From NCBI GenBank assembly GCA_025360105.1, contig JANYCT010000085.1, forward strand, positions 50,703-114,702: a DNA stretch of 64,000 bases, in the 5' to 3' direction. Numbering within the stretch: position 1 is the first letter of the stretch; every line of letters begins with the position of its first letter. The DNA comes from Actinomycetes bacterium. Lineage in GTDB: Bacteria; Actinomycetota; Acidimicrobiia; Acidimicrobiales; Ilumatobacteraceae. The notes beneath the pieces are model-generated. The model saw nothing but the letters and a program-made list of their open reading frames with translations, ran no database searches and was not told the origin of the DNA. The translations under genes and the position numbers were made by a program. Below, piece after piece: positions 42,388-50,422 of this stretch.

Positions 42388-42981
42388 TCAGCGTTCGGCG
42401 GGGCGGCCGACGGCGCGTAGGCCCGCCCAGGCCAGATCGCTGACTTGCCGAGCGAGCAGATCGGGGTCGAAGTCTGTGCCATTGTCGACGAGGCGGCGGC
42501 TGACGCCTTCGGACAGCCCGACTAGGCCGTGTGCCACCGTGCGTTGGTGCTCGGGGTCGATGTCGGCGGCAATGAGCGGCTTGATCGCCTCGGCCACCTG
42601 TGCGGTGACTTTGCGCACGGCGTCGTTGAATTCCTCGTCGCGTCGAGCACCACTGCCGAACAGCAGCAGGAAGGCGTCGTGGTCGTCGGCCACCCAGCGG
42701 AAGTACGCCTGAAAGCCCAACTCGGTCTGATGCTTGCCGCTGGTGGCGCCGGCCGTGGCCTTTGCAATTGCCGTGAGGAGACGCTCGCCAACCTCGTCGA
42801 GCAGTGCCAGATACAGATCGCGCTTGGAGTCGAAGTGCTGATACACGACGGGCTTGGTAACCCCGGCAGCCTCGGCGACATCGTTCATCGAGGCACCGTG
42901 ATAACCCTGCCGGGCGAAGACGCCGAGTGCAACCTCGAGGAGTTGTTCGCGGCGGGCGGAGGCGGGAAGACGAATCGACAT
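42388..42981 (-). CDS. TetR-family transcriptional regulator
   Basis: A 197-aa TetR regulator. The DNA-binding helix-turn-helix is at about residues 10-55 (ARREQLLEVALGVFARQGYHG, then GVTKPVVYQHFDSKRDLYLAL), followed by a helical ligand-binding domain. It resembles the KstR2/FadR-like TetR group found near acyl-CoA genes but the ligand is unknown. The start is ATG at 42981 (MSIRLPAS); an extension to 43017 is unlikely. The neighbouring glyoxalase gene (62 bases downstream) or the EchA6-like crotonase (43.4 kb) might be its targets. Confidence 0.88.
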   Translation of the reverse strand: MSIRLPASARREQLLEVALGVFARQGYHGASMNDVAEAAGVTKPVVYQHFDSKRDLYLALLDEVGERLLTAIAKATAGATSGKHQTELGFQAYFRWVADDHDAFLLLFGSGARRDEEFNDAVRKVTAQVAEAIKPLIAADIDPEHQRTVAHGLVGLSEGVSRRLVDNGTDFDPDLLARQVSDLAWAGLRAVGRPAER

Positions 42982-43050
42982 AGTTCTCACCACAGGGTAA
43001 TCGCCGCGCACAGGCAAGTGGCTAGCGCGACCGCAGCGTACGCGGCTCGG

Positions 43051-43374
43051 CTACAACCCTCGTGAGATGTCGTCTTTCTCCGCGGCCTTCACGGCATAGC
43101 CCACCACGATGGCCGGGGCCAACAGGACGGAACCGATGATCATGCTGGTCGTGATCACGGTGACCTTACCCTGGGAGAAACTCGTGGTGAGGGCTACGAA
43201 GAACATCACGATGGCCACACCGAAGAGCGCATATCCGACCCGAGTGGCGATCTGGTTCCACTTGGCCACTGTGGCGCGACGAGCCCGAACAGGATCAGCG
43301 GCGTCGGGCTCGGTTGCGACCGGTTGGGTTGATGCCGGCTCGATCGGAGCAGGTTGTTGGTCGTCGGAAGCCAT
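43051..43374 (-). CDS. Two-helix membrane protein, unknown function
   Basis: A 107-aa protein: a Pro/Ala/Thr-rich acidic N-terminus of about 40 residues, then two membrane helices (VGYALFGVAIVMFFVAL and MIIGSVLLAPAIVVGYAV), ending KAAEKDDISRGL. I do not recognise a named family, but small proteins of this shape are frequent in actinobacteria. The start is the ATG at 43374 (MASDDQQPAP); the frame remains open far upstream but that would lie antisense to the crotonase gene. It is divergent from the crotonase with 33 bases between the starts. Confidence 0.65.
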   Translation of the reverse strand: MASDDQQPAPIEPASTQPVATEPDAADPVRARRATVAKWNQIATRVGYALFGVAIVMFFVALTTSFSQGKVTVITTSMIIGSVLLAPAIVVGYAVKAAEKDDISRGL

Positions 43375-43407
43375 ACAGTCTCCCCGCATGGTAGAGCGGA
43401 GCAAGCA

Positions 43408-44139
43408 ATGACCGTGCATCTCACATTTCACAACTCGGTCGCGTTGGTCACGATCGATCGACCCGATCGCCGCAACGCTGTGGATCATGCAACCTTGCTT
43501 GCGCTCCGACAGGCACAGCTCGACGCCATGGCTGGCAACGCCCGTTGCCTGGTGCTTACCGGCGCACCTCCAGCCTTCTGTGCGGGTGCAGACCTCACGG
43601 GCGTCGAGAGTGGTGAATTCGTCACTGCGCTGGTAGCCGCCCTTCGAGGCTTCACCGAGTTGCCGATTCCCACGATTGCCGCCGTGGATGGGCCTGCCCT
43701 GGGAGCTGGGACACAACTGGTGATTGCGTGCGACCTTCGCGTAGCCACCGAGCGCAGTGTGTTCGGGATTCCCGCGGCCAAACTCGGACTCGTCGTCGAC
43801 CACTGGACGGTCGAACGGCTCGCCCGTGAGATGGGTTGGTCCGTGGCGCGAGCGATGTTGATCGCCGCACAGACCTATCGCGCAGAGCAACTCGTTGCAG
43901 CCGGTGCGGTGCATCGCATCGGCGACCTTGACGCTGCACTTGCGTGGGCCAGCGAATTGGCCGGGCTCGCGCCGCTCACGATCTCGAGCCACAAGTTGGC
44001 GCTCGAACAATCAGCGCCCTCGCCTCAATACGACGAACTGTTCGAACAGGCTCGCGACGCTGCATGGTCGAGTCTCGACGCCGAAGAGGGCCGGCTGGCA
44101 TTCCTCGAAAAGCGGCTCCCGAATTTTCAGGGGCGGTGA
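43408..44139 (+). CDS. EchA6-like non-canonical crotonase
   Basis: A 243-aa crotonase-fold protein. The CoA-binding region is present (RPDRRNAVDH; LTGAPPAFCAGADLTG), but both catalytic glutamates of enoyl-CoA hydratases are missing: GGCE-type is LGAGTQLVIACDLRV and FGxPE is FGIPAAKLG. The stretch KLGLVVDHWTVERLAREMG closely resembles mycobacterial EchA6, which binds acyl-CoA and passes it to FAS-II instead of hydrating it. A similar carrier or a non-hydratase reaction is inferred. The ATG at 43408 follows a GGAGC ribosome-binding site. Confidence 0.8.
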   Translation: MTVHLTFHNSVALVTIDRPDRRNAVDHATLLALRQAQLDAMAGNARCLVLTGAPPAFCAGADLTGVESGEFVTALVAALRGFTELPIPTIAAVDGPALGAGTQLVIACDLRVATERSVFGIPAAKLGLVVDHWTVERLAREMGWSVARAMLIAAQTYRAEQLVAAGAVHRIGDLDAALAWASELAGLAPLTISSHKLALEQSAPSPQYDELFEQARDAAWSSLDAEEGRLAFLEKRLPNFQGR

Positions 44140-44170
44140 GCAAGCGACCTCGCGAAAGTGGCCAGTGCGA

Positions 44171-45475
44171 TCAGATCGCAGCGGGCAGCATTCGGTTCAC
44201 GTTCTCGAAGAAGAAGTAGAGCACCACCACGAATGGCACGACGCCAACGACGAAACCGAGCCACAACCGGCGAGTGCGCTTGGCCAACTGGTAGGCACCG
44301 AGCGCCGCGCCGACGAGAAGCACGCCCCAGCCGAGAACGTGTGGCCATGCCTTGCTGTCGGAGAACCAACCCTGATTGAAGGCATCGGTCGGGGTTGCGA
44401 AGCTCTCTGTTGCATCAGGTATCGAGGTCTCCGTTGGAGTACCTGCTCCAGCGCCGGCGATGCTGTTGCCAACTGTCGTATCGGGCGTATTGGGAAGGTT
44501 GCTCACCGGAACCACGCTGTCGGCGACACTGCTGCCATCTTCCAAAGTGCCACCAGTGGCCGAACCTCCGGGCAGGGTAGAGGGTGCGACTGTTTTGGGT
44601 TCTTGACCGTAGAACAGCTTGGCTTTGCCGACCTTGGATGACTTCGTGGGGTCGAGGTCAGCGTGCACGACGAGTCGGCGGCTGGCCGTTCCGATGGGCG
44701 TACACGTGACCAGCGTGAGTGTTGCCTTCTTCGGATTGGAATCGCTGATCACGTGATAATCGTTCTTGCCGACTTCCTCGCTGCCCGTGACCACATACAC
44801 ATACGAGCCGCCGAGAATCGTGGAGATCTTGATCTCGTCGCCCTTGTTCAGTTTGTCGAGCGAATAGAACGGTTGTCCGTATGTGGTGCGATGTCCGGCG
44901 ATGGCTGAGTTGCCCAGCTGACCGGGGAAAGGTGTGTTGGGGAAGTGCCCGACACCCTTACGCAGGTCTTTCACGCTGACGCCGGCCACCACATACTTGT
45001 TGACCCCGATACTCGGAATACCGATGGTGGCGATGGCGTCGCCCGGGGCGATGTCTTGAGGGAACACCTGATCCTGTGCGGCGGGCAGTGTGGACGATGT
45101 GGTGCTGACCGAGGGATCGATCGTGTTGGTTGAGGCGATCGACGTCGTGCTCGCTTCGGTCGTGGTGGAGTCGAGCCCGGCCGCGGCGATTGCCTTGTTG
45201 AACTCTTTGCCCAACTGGTCCTGCGAGCGGGCCTCCTGAATTCCGGTACCCCACAGCTGGTATCCAACGAAGGCGAACATCAGCAGGCCAATGGTGATGA
45301 GCGTTCGGCCGATGTTGCCGACCACCCACCGCCAGTCGTGCGGCTCGGGTGGGCGATCCCAGCGGCTCGGCTTGCGCTCGGGACCCATGGACTCGAGACG
45401 TTGCAGGGCTCCGTTGCCCGACGGCGACGGAGAAGGCCCGGTTGCGTCGGATTGGGGCTGTTCGGCGTCGCTCAC
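44171..45475 (-). CDS. Class E-like sortase with C-terminal membrane helices
   Basis: A 434-aa sortase. A cytoplasmic N-terminus (about 1-55) is followed by one membrane helix (TLITIGLLMFAFVGYQLW), a Thr/Ser-rich linker, then the catalytic barrel (about 140-265): His in AIAGHRTTYGQPF, Cys in LTLVTCTPIGTASRR with the Arg just after. A second linker of about 110 residues containing LPNTPDTT leads to two C-terminal helices and a KRTRRLW turn. Class E sortases anchor proteins, recognising LAxTG-type signals. It is divergent from the ccm operon, 88 bases from ccmA. Confidence 0.85.
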   Translation of the reverse strand: MSDAEQPQSDATGPSPSPSGNGALQRLESMGPERKPSRWDRPPEPHDWRWVVGNIGRTLITIGLLMFAFVGYQLWGTGIQEARSQDQLGKEFNKAIAAAGLDSTTTEASTTSIASTNTIDPSVSTTSSTLPAAQDQVFPQDIAPGDAIATIGIPSIGVNKYVVAGVSVKDLRKGVGHFPNTPFPGQLGNSAIAGHRTTYGQPFYSLDKLNKGDEIKISTILGGSYVYVVTGSEEVGKNDYHVISDSNPKKATLTLVTCTPIGTASRRLVVHADLDPTKSSKVGKAKLFYGQEPKTVAPSTLPGGSATGGTLEDGSSVADSVVPVSNLPNTPDTTVGNSIAGAGAGTPTETSIPDATESFATPTDAFNQGWFSDSKAWPHVLGWGVLLVGAALGAYQLAKRTRRLWLGFVVGVVPFVVVLYFFFENVNRMLPAAI

Positions 45476-45563
45476 AGGGTGCGACGTTAGCGGTCAGAAC
45501 GCCTGAACAATGGGCGCGCCGATAGGTGGCTGCGCTGCAACCTCGCTAGCGTGGCAGTGCCTC

Positions 45564-46280
45564 ATGGATCACGTCGTGCACCTTTCCAACGCAGTTGCCG
45601 TCCTCGGCCAGTTCCCAGTTCTGGCCGGAGCGAACCTCACTGTGGACCGTGGCGAGATCGTGCTACTGCAGGGGCCCAACGGTGCAGGAAAGACCTCGTT
45701 GCTGCGGCTCTGCGCCGGGTTGCTTCCGCTTGCGAGAGGCGAGGCCACCGTCCTCGGGTGCGATCTGCGAACGAACCGAGAGTCGGTGCGCAGTCGGGTT
45801 GGCATGCTTGGTCACGCGAACGGGCTCTATGCCGATCTCACCGTGGCCGAGAACGTGCGCTTTTGGGGTGCCACGGTTCGCGCCAGCCGGTCCGAGGTCA
45901 CCGCGGCATTGACGCGTATGGGGCTGGCTCAACGGCTCGGCGACGTCGTCGTCAGTCGCCTGTCGGCTGGTCAGAAGCGACGGACCGCGTTGGCATGTCT
46001 GATCGCCAGACGGGCTGAATTGTGGCTGCTCGACGAGCCTCATGCCGGTCTCGATGCTGCTGGCCGTGACGAACTCGATGCAACGCTGCGCGAGGCCACC
46101 AGCGCCGGCGCGACCATCGTCGTGGCCAGCCACGAGCTCGAACGCGCTGGAGCGTTGGCCACTCGGGTTGTCGAAGTTGTCGGTGGTCAGATCCGCGAGC
46201 TGTCGTCCGGACCCGAATCGTCCCGCCCCGAATCGACCGGACCCGAATCGACCGGACCCGAATCGGGGGAGGCGAACTGA
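45564..46280 (+). CDS. ccmA: Haem exporter ATPase CcmA
   Basis: A 238-aa ABC ATPase, first gene of the ccm operon. Walker A GPNGAGKTSLLRL (about 37-49), the signature LSAGQKRRTALA and Walker B LWLLDEPHAGLD are intact. With CcmB it forms the ABC unit that uses ATP to release haem-loaded CcmE from CcmCD. The ATG at 45564 (MDHVVHLS) is used. The C-terminus carries four 5-residue repeats (SGPES, SRPES, TGPES, TGPES), encoded by a 15-bp tandem repeat and unlike other CcmA proteins. Its stop shares a base with the ccmB start (TGATG). Confidence 0.92.
   Translation: MDHVVHLSNAVAVLGQFPVLAGANLTVDRGEIVLLQGPNGAGKTSLLRLCAGLLPLARGEATVLGCDLRTNRESVRSRVGMLGHANGLYADLTVAENVRFWGATVRASRSEVTAALTRMGLAQRLGDVVVSRLSAGQKRRTALACLIARRAELWLLDEPHAGLDAAGRDELDATLREATSAGATIVVASHELERAGALATRVVEVVGGQIRELSSGPESSRPESTGPESTGPESGEAN
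46206..46265 (+). repeat. 15-bp in-frame tandem repeat at the 3' end of ccmA
   Basis: Four 15-bp units at 46206-46220, 46221-46235, 46236-46250 and 46251-46265, all ending CCCGAATCG; the last two are identical (ACCGGACCCGAATCG). They encode a repeated xGPES/xRPES pentapeptide tail beyond the conserved ATPase domain. The number of units may vary between strains through slippage, without shifting the frame. Confidence 0.9.
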
Positions 46281-46957
46281 TGCTGCGCGTTGCCCGCCTA
46301 CTCGCTGCCAAGGACTTGCGCATCGAGGCGCGTAGTCGGATCGTCACCAACCAGGTGCTGCCGTTTGCGGCGATCGTGATGGTGATGTTTGCGTTCGCGC
46401 TCAACAGCGACGCGGTGGTCAGCCGCGTCGCACCTGGCCTGGTGTGGTTGGCCACGTTGTTCAGCTTGCTCGTGTTGGTGCAGCGCGCGTTCGCGATCGA
46501 GTCGGCCGATGGTGCCACCGATGCCCTTCGTGCAGCCGGAGTGGATCCCGCCGGAATCTTTCTCGGCAAGGCAATGGCGCTTGCCGTGCAACTCGCCGTT
46601 CTCGAGATTGTGCTGCTGCTCAGCGCCGTCGTGCTCTATCGGGCGCAACTGCGCCTCAGTGGTGTGGTGCTCTTGGTCACTACCCTCGTTGCCGCGACCT
46701 GCGGCCTCGCACTGGTCGGTACGCTTTACGGAGGCCTTGCTGCCGGTGTTCGCGGACGAGAGACATTGCTCCCGCTCCTCTTGCTCCCGGTGGTGGCGCC
46801 CGTGCTGATTGGTGCCACCCGCGCAACGGAAGCTGCGCTCGGCACCGGCGGTGCAGCGGTAGCAGATGGTTGGCCCTGGGTGGGTTTACTCGCTGTCTTC
46901 GTTGCACTGTTCGGTGTGGGCGGCACGCTGGCATTCGGACCCCTGATCGAGGAATAA
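46280..46957 (+). CDS. ccmB: Haem exporter membrane protein CcmB
   Basis: A 225-aa membrane protein with six predicted helices, the membrane half of the CcmAB transporter. The N-terminal AAKDLRIEARSRIVTNQVLPF matches the CcmB start (KDLRxExR), and LLPLLLLPVVAPVLIGAT is the conserved FLLLPLxxPVLI-type helix. ATG at 46280 overlaps the ccmA stop. CcmB contacts CcmC and CcmD in the CcmABCD release complex. Two bases separate it from ccmC. Confidence 0.9.
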   Translation: MLRVARLLAAKDLRIEARSRIVTNQVLPFAAIVMVMFAFALNSDAVVSRVAPGLVWLATLFSLLVLVQRAFAIESADGATDALRAAGVDPAGIFLGKAMALAVQLAVLEIVLLLSAVVLYRAQLRLSGVVLLVTTLVAATCGLALVGTLYGGLAAGVRGRETLLPLLLLPVVAPVLIGATRATEAALGTGGAAVADGWPWVGLLAVFVALFGVGGTLAFGPLIEE

Positions 46958-46959
46958 CG

Positions 46960-47757
46960 ATGGCAACCCCGAAAACCCAGATCACCGATTCCCCTGCCGA
47001 GTACAGCGACACCAAGCGCGCACCGCTCGGACGCGTGCGATCCACCGGCACGCCGTTTACCCGCACCATCGGTATCGCCACGATTGTCAGCATGGCCACC
47101 CTTGCCGTCTTCGGACTCGTGCTGTCGCCCGCCGACGTTCGTCAAGGTGACAGCGTGCGCATCCTCTACATCCACGTTGGCACGGTGTGGATTGCCTATG
47201 TGGCGTTCACTGTTACGGCAGTGTCGTCAGCGGCGTACTTGTGGAAGCGCACCCGGTCGCTCACTTGGGATCGTTTCGCCGGCGCCAGCGCCGAGATCGG
47301 CGTGTTGTTCATGGCCCTCACTCTGTTCGCAGGGTCGTTGTGGGGCCGGTTGTCATGGGGCAAGTTCTGGGTATGGGATGCGCGTGTCACCAGCACGGCA
47401 TTCATGTTCATCACCTACATCGGCTATCTCGCGGTGCGTGGCCTCGGTGGCAGTCATCAACAACGCGCCAAGCGCTCGGCTGTGGTCGCCCTGCTGGCCG
47501 TGCTGCAGATTCCGCTGGTGCACTTCAGTGTCAAGCTCTGGCGGGGGCTGCATCAGGATTCCAGCGTTGCCGACCGCACGCACGTGACGCTGCAGGGTCT
47601 GATGTTGTTCTCGTTGTTCGTGTCGCTCATCGCGTTCTCGTTGTTGTACCTGTGGCTGCTCATCCACCGTCAGCGTGTGCTTGCGATGCAGGACGCGCTC
47701 GATGACAAGGGGCTCGATTATGCGTTGCAGCAGCGCCGTGACGAAGGTGATCTGTAA
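46960..47757 (+). CDS. ccmC: Haem transporter/lyase subunit CcmC
   Basis: A 265-aa integral membrane protein with six helices. The Trp-rich external loop WGRLSWGKFWVWDARVTS (about 128-145) is the haem-presenting WWD domain of the HHP family, and conserved His residues flank it (YIHVGTVWIAY; VHFSVKLWRGLHQ). CcmC loads haem onto the His of CcmE. The N-terminal 35 residues are hydrophilic and longer than in proteobacterial CcmC. The ATG at 46960 follows the ccmB stop by 2 bases; the ccmD ATG follows the stop directly. Confidence 0.92.
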   Translation: MATPKTQITDSPAEYSDTKRAPLGRVRSTGTPFTRTIGIATIVSMATLAVFGLVLSPADVRQGDSVRILYIHVGTVWIAYVAFTVTAVSSAAYLWKRTRSLTWDRFAGASAEIGVLFMALTLFAGSLWGRLSWGKFWVWDARVTSTAFMFITYIGYLAVRGLGGSHQQRAKRSAVVALLAVLQIPLVHFSVKLWRGLHQDSSVADRTHVTLQGLMLFSLFVSLIAFSLLYLWLLIHRQRVLAMQDALDDKGLDYALQQRRDEGDL

Positions 47758-47892
47758 ATGGAAGACATTGGTTTCATCCTCGCCGTCTACATCGCCACCT
47801 TCGGGTCGGTGACGGCACTTGCGCTCTTCATCCTCCGTCGTGGCCGCCGCCTCGCCGCGCAGCTCCCCGACGAGGACAAGCCGTGGATCTAA
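47758..47892 (+). CDS. ccmD: CcmD-like small membrane protein
   Basis: A 44-codon gene starting directly after the ccmC stop. The product begins MEDIGFILAVYIATFGSV, one membrane helix, followed by a basic cytoplasmic RRGRRLAAQLPDEDKPWI tail. This is the size, topology and charge pattern of CcmD, which links CcmC and CcmE for release of holo-CcmE. Position between ccmC and ccmE is decisive, because the sequence itself is poorly conserved. Its last codons overlap the GTG start of ccmE (47883). It is short enough to be missed by automatic gene calling. Confidence 0.85.
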   Translation: MEDIGFILAVYIATFGSVTALALFILRRGRRLAAQLPDEDKPWI

Positions 47893-48371
47893 CCCCTCGC
47901 CCGGCAACTCCGTCTACGGCTCCAAAGGTCCGCAACCGTCGCAAGATGCTGTCCATCGGCCTCCTTGTGGTTGTGCTCATCGCTGGTGGTCTGGTGATCA
48001 CCAAGTTCCTCACCAGTTCGCTCGACTACTACTGCAATGTCGATGAGGTCGGTCACAAGACCGGGTGTGAGGCGGGTCGCCGGCTGCGCATTCAGGGCGT
48101 GGTCGACAAAGGATCCATCGCGAGCAACAACGGCGTGACCACCTTCGACATCAGCTTCAATCAGGTCACCGTGCCGGTGGTCTATGACTCGGGCGAGCCC
48201 GGCGGGCTGTTCCAGGAGTGCATTCCTGTGGTGGTTCACGGAGTGATGAAGGCCGGTGTGTTCGAGGGCGATGATGTCGAGGTCAAACACAGCAACGAGT
48301 ACGACGCGAAGAACAAGAACCGAATCGCCAAGTCGACGGCGGAGGCAACCACGTGTTCGCAGTCGAAGTAG
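47883..48371 (+). CDS. ccmE: Haem chaperone CcmE
   Basis: A 162-aa periplasmic-side haem chaperone anchored by one helix (MLSIGLLVVVLIAGGLVITKF, about 22-42). The OB-fold has RRLRIQGVVDKGSI and VPVVYDSG; the haem-binding site is VKHSNEYDAK, i.e. HxxxY with the covalent His and the axial Tyr. The first strand region has an insertion with two cysteines (YYCNVDEVGHKTGCEAG) not in proteobacterial CcmE, plus a third Cys before IPVVVHG. The GTG at 47883 overlaps ccmD by 10 bases, and ccmF starts 19 bases before its stop. Confidence 0.9.
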   Translation: MDLTPRPATPSTAPKVRNRRKMLSIGLLVVVLIAGGLVITKFLTSSLDYYCNVDEVGHKTGCEAGRRLRIQGVVDKGSIASNNGVTTFDISFNQVTVPVVYDSGEPGGLFQECIPVVVHGVMKAGVFEGDDVEVKHSNEYDAKNKNRIAKSTAEATTCSQSK

Positions 48372-50422
48372 CGGCGAGCATCAACGGCACGCTTGGTCGT
48401 TCGATCCTGCTGATTGGTTTGGTCTGCGCCACGTTCGGCGCGCTCGCCACGGTGTACGGCATCGCAACGCACGACGAGCGATTGCTGCGCAGCACTCGGC
48501 GTTACGCCTGGGGCGTCGCCGCAGCCGGTGTGGGGGCGTTCGTGGTAATGGAGATCGCCCTGATCCAACGCGACTGGTCGCTGAAATACGTGCAGCAGGT
48601 TGGCTCGGCCGACACGCCCTTCCTTTTCAACGTCACCGCGATCTGGAGCGCGCTCGAAGGCAGCATTCTGCTGTGGCTGTTGATCCTCGTGGGGTATACC
48701 GCCGTCATCGCGCATCGCTTCCGCAAGCGCCTGAGCGACCCGCTCGTCGCGTGGGCGCTCGTGGTGATGTTCATCGTGTGCATGTTCTTCTTCGTGCTCA
48801 CGCTTGGCCCCGCCAACGCGTTCAAGCCCGGCGCCGTGGGCGTCACCAGCGGCCCAGGCCCGAACCCGTTGCTACAGAACCACATCCTGGTGTTGTTCCA
48901 CCCTCCCATCCTGTACCTCGGTTACGTGGGCATGACCGTGCCGTTCGCGTTTGCGATCGCCGCGCTCATCACCGGCCGCGTCGGTGAACGGTGGCTTACC
49001 GAGACCCGCCGGTTCGCGCTTTTTGCGTGGGGCTTTCTCACCATCGGCATCATCCTTGGTGGATGGTGGAGCTACGAGGTCCTCGGCTGGAGCGGTGTGT
49101 GGGGATGGGATCCCGTCGAGAACGCAAGCCTGTTGCCGTGGCTCACGGGTACGGCCTATATCCACTCAGTGCTGGTGCAGGAGCGCCGCGGCATGTTGCG
49201 CGTGTGGAACCTCACGCTCTTGGTGTCTACGTTCGCGCTCACGATCCTGGGCACGTTCCTCACTCGAAGCGGCGTCATCAAGAGTGTCCACGCCTTCAGC
49301 AACGGTTCCATCGGCCCTTACCTGCTGTCGTTCTTCGGACTCATCATGGTCGTGTCGCTCGGCTTGATCGCATGGCGCGGCGATCGTCTTCGATCACCGG
49401 GCGCGATCGACTCGCCGTTGTCGCGCGAAGGCGCGTTCTTGGCGAACAATGTGCTGTTCACCGTGTTCGCGTTCGTGGTGCTGCTCGGCACCGTGTTCCC
49501 GCTTATCGTCGAGGCACTGCAGAATCGCACGATCAAGGTCGGTGCTCCCTATTTTGAGCGTCTCTCGATTCCATTCGGGCTCACGCTGCTGTTTCTGATG
49601 GCGGTTGCCCCCGTGCTGCCGTGGCGCAAAGCGAGTCTCGAACTGCTCCGCGATCGCCTGTTCTGGCCGGCGTGGTGCGGCGCTCTTGCGATCATCGTGC
49701 CGCTGATGTTCGGTGCGCACGGTTTCGCTCCGCTGCTCGCATTCGGAATGGGTGGCTTCGCCGCCGGGGCGGCGTTTCGTCAACTCATCCTGGCCACACG
49801 GCGTCAGGGCTGGCGCGGTTTGGTAGGCCGTGCCAATGGCGGCATGATCGTGCACATCGGCGTCATCATCGTGGCCGTGGCCCTCGTTGCGTCCACGGCC
49901 TACACCCACTCGTCGCGTCTCGTGCTCGAGGTCGGCAAGCCGGCGAGCTACGGCGGCCACACGTTTGAACTCGTGGAGGTGCAGTCGTTCACCACGCCGC
50001 GCAGCAACGGCATCAAAGCGCCGATCCGTATCGATGGCGGCAAGACGTTCGCTCCCGCCATCACCAAGTTCACGAATTTCGGTACCAATATCCCCACACC
50101 GTCGGTGCGCAGTGGATTGCTCAACGACGTCTACCTCACCCTCGAATCCGGCGCAAAGGCCGGCGCCACGAGCGCGCCCATCAAGGTGTTCATCAAGCCG
50201 CTCATCATCTGGTTATGGATCGGCGGAGCCTTGATGGTGTTCGGCACGTTGCTGTCGGGTTTCCCCGGTCAGCGCCGCCGGCTGCCCACGCAGCCCACGT
50301 CGGCGCCCGTGCCGCTCGACGGCCCCGGCGATGGACCGCTCGATGGACCGCTCGATGGACCCGGCGATGAACCCGGCGATGGACCCGGCGCGGTATCTGC
50401 CAGGGAAACCATCGATGCTTGA
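48353..50422 (+). CDS. ccmF: Cytochrome c haem lyase subunit CcmF
   Basis: A 689-aa multi-pass membrane protein that takes haem from CcmE and attaches it to apocytochrome c. The WWD haem-handling motif is SGVWGWDPVENASLLPWL (about 254-271), and family segments LFHPPILYLGYVGMTVPFA and GTFLTRSGVIKSVHAF are intact. The C-terminal tail after the last helix carries a PLDG/PGDG repeat of six units (50312-50383). The GTG start at 48353 overlaps ccmE, and the stop overlaps ccmG by 8 bases. Confidence 0.93.
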   Translation: MFAVEVAASINGTLGRSILLIGLVCATFGALATVYGIATHDERLLRSTRRYAWGVAAAGVGAFVVMEIALIQRDWSLKYVQQVGSADTPFLFNVTAIWSALEGSILLWLLILVGYTAVIAHRFRKRLSDPLVAWALVVMFIVCMFFFVLTLGPANAFKPGAVGVTSGPGPNPLLQNHILVLFHPPILYLGYVGMTVPFAFAIAALITGRVGERWLTETRRFALFAWGFLTIGIILGGWWSYEVLGWSGVWGWDPVENASLLPWLTGTAYIHSVLVQERRGMLRVWNLTLLVSTFALTILGTFLTRSGVIKSVHAFSNGSIGPYLLSFFGLIMVVSLGLIAWRGDRLRSPGAIDSPLSREGAFLANNVLFTVFAFVVLLGTVFPLIVEALQNRTIKVGAPYFERLSIPFGLTLLFLMAVAPVLPWRKASLELLRDRLFWPAWCGALAIIVPLMFGAHGFAPLLAFGMGGFAAGAAFRQLILATRRQGWRGLVGRANGGMIVHIGVIIVAVALVASTAYTHSSRLVLEVGKPASYGGHTFELVEVQSFTTPRSNGIKAPIRIDGGKTFAPAITKFTNFGTNIPTPSVRSGLLNDVYLTLESGAKAGATSAPIKVFIKPLIIWLWIGGALMVFGTLLSGFPGQRRRLPTQPTSAPVPLDGPGDGPLDGPLDGPGDEPGDGPGAVSARETIDA
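50312..50383 (+). repeat. 12-bp in-frame tandem repeat at the 3' end of ccmF
   Basis: Six contiguous 12-bp units from 50312, each of the form CCGCTCGATGGA or CCCGGCGATGGA with minor changes, encoding PLDG PGDG PLDG PLDG PGDE PGDG. The array follows the last membrane helix of CcmF and ends shortly before the overlapping ccmG start. The repeat is acidic and glycine-rich and probably unstructured. Confidence 0.9.

Noticed and set aside
43375..44010. Upstream extension of the two-helix membrane protein
   Set aside because: The frame is antisense to the crotonase gene and the ATG at 43374 gives a sensible small membrane protein.
44400..44510. LPNTP in the sortase linker as a cell-wall sorting signal
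   Set aside because: A sorting signal needs the hydrophobic helix directly after the motif; here about 60 residues intervene. Kept only as a low-interest observation.
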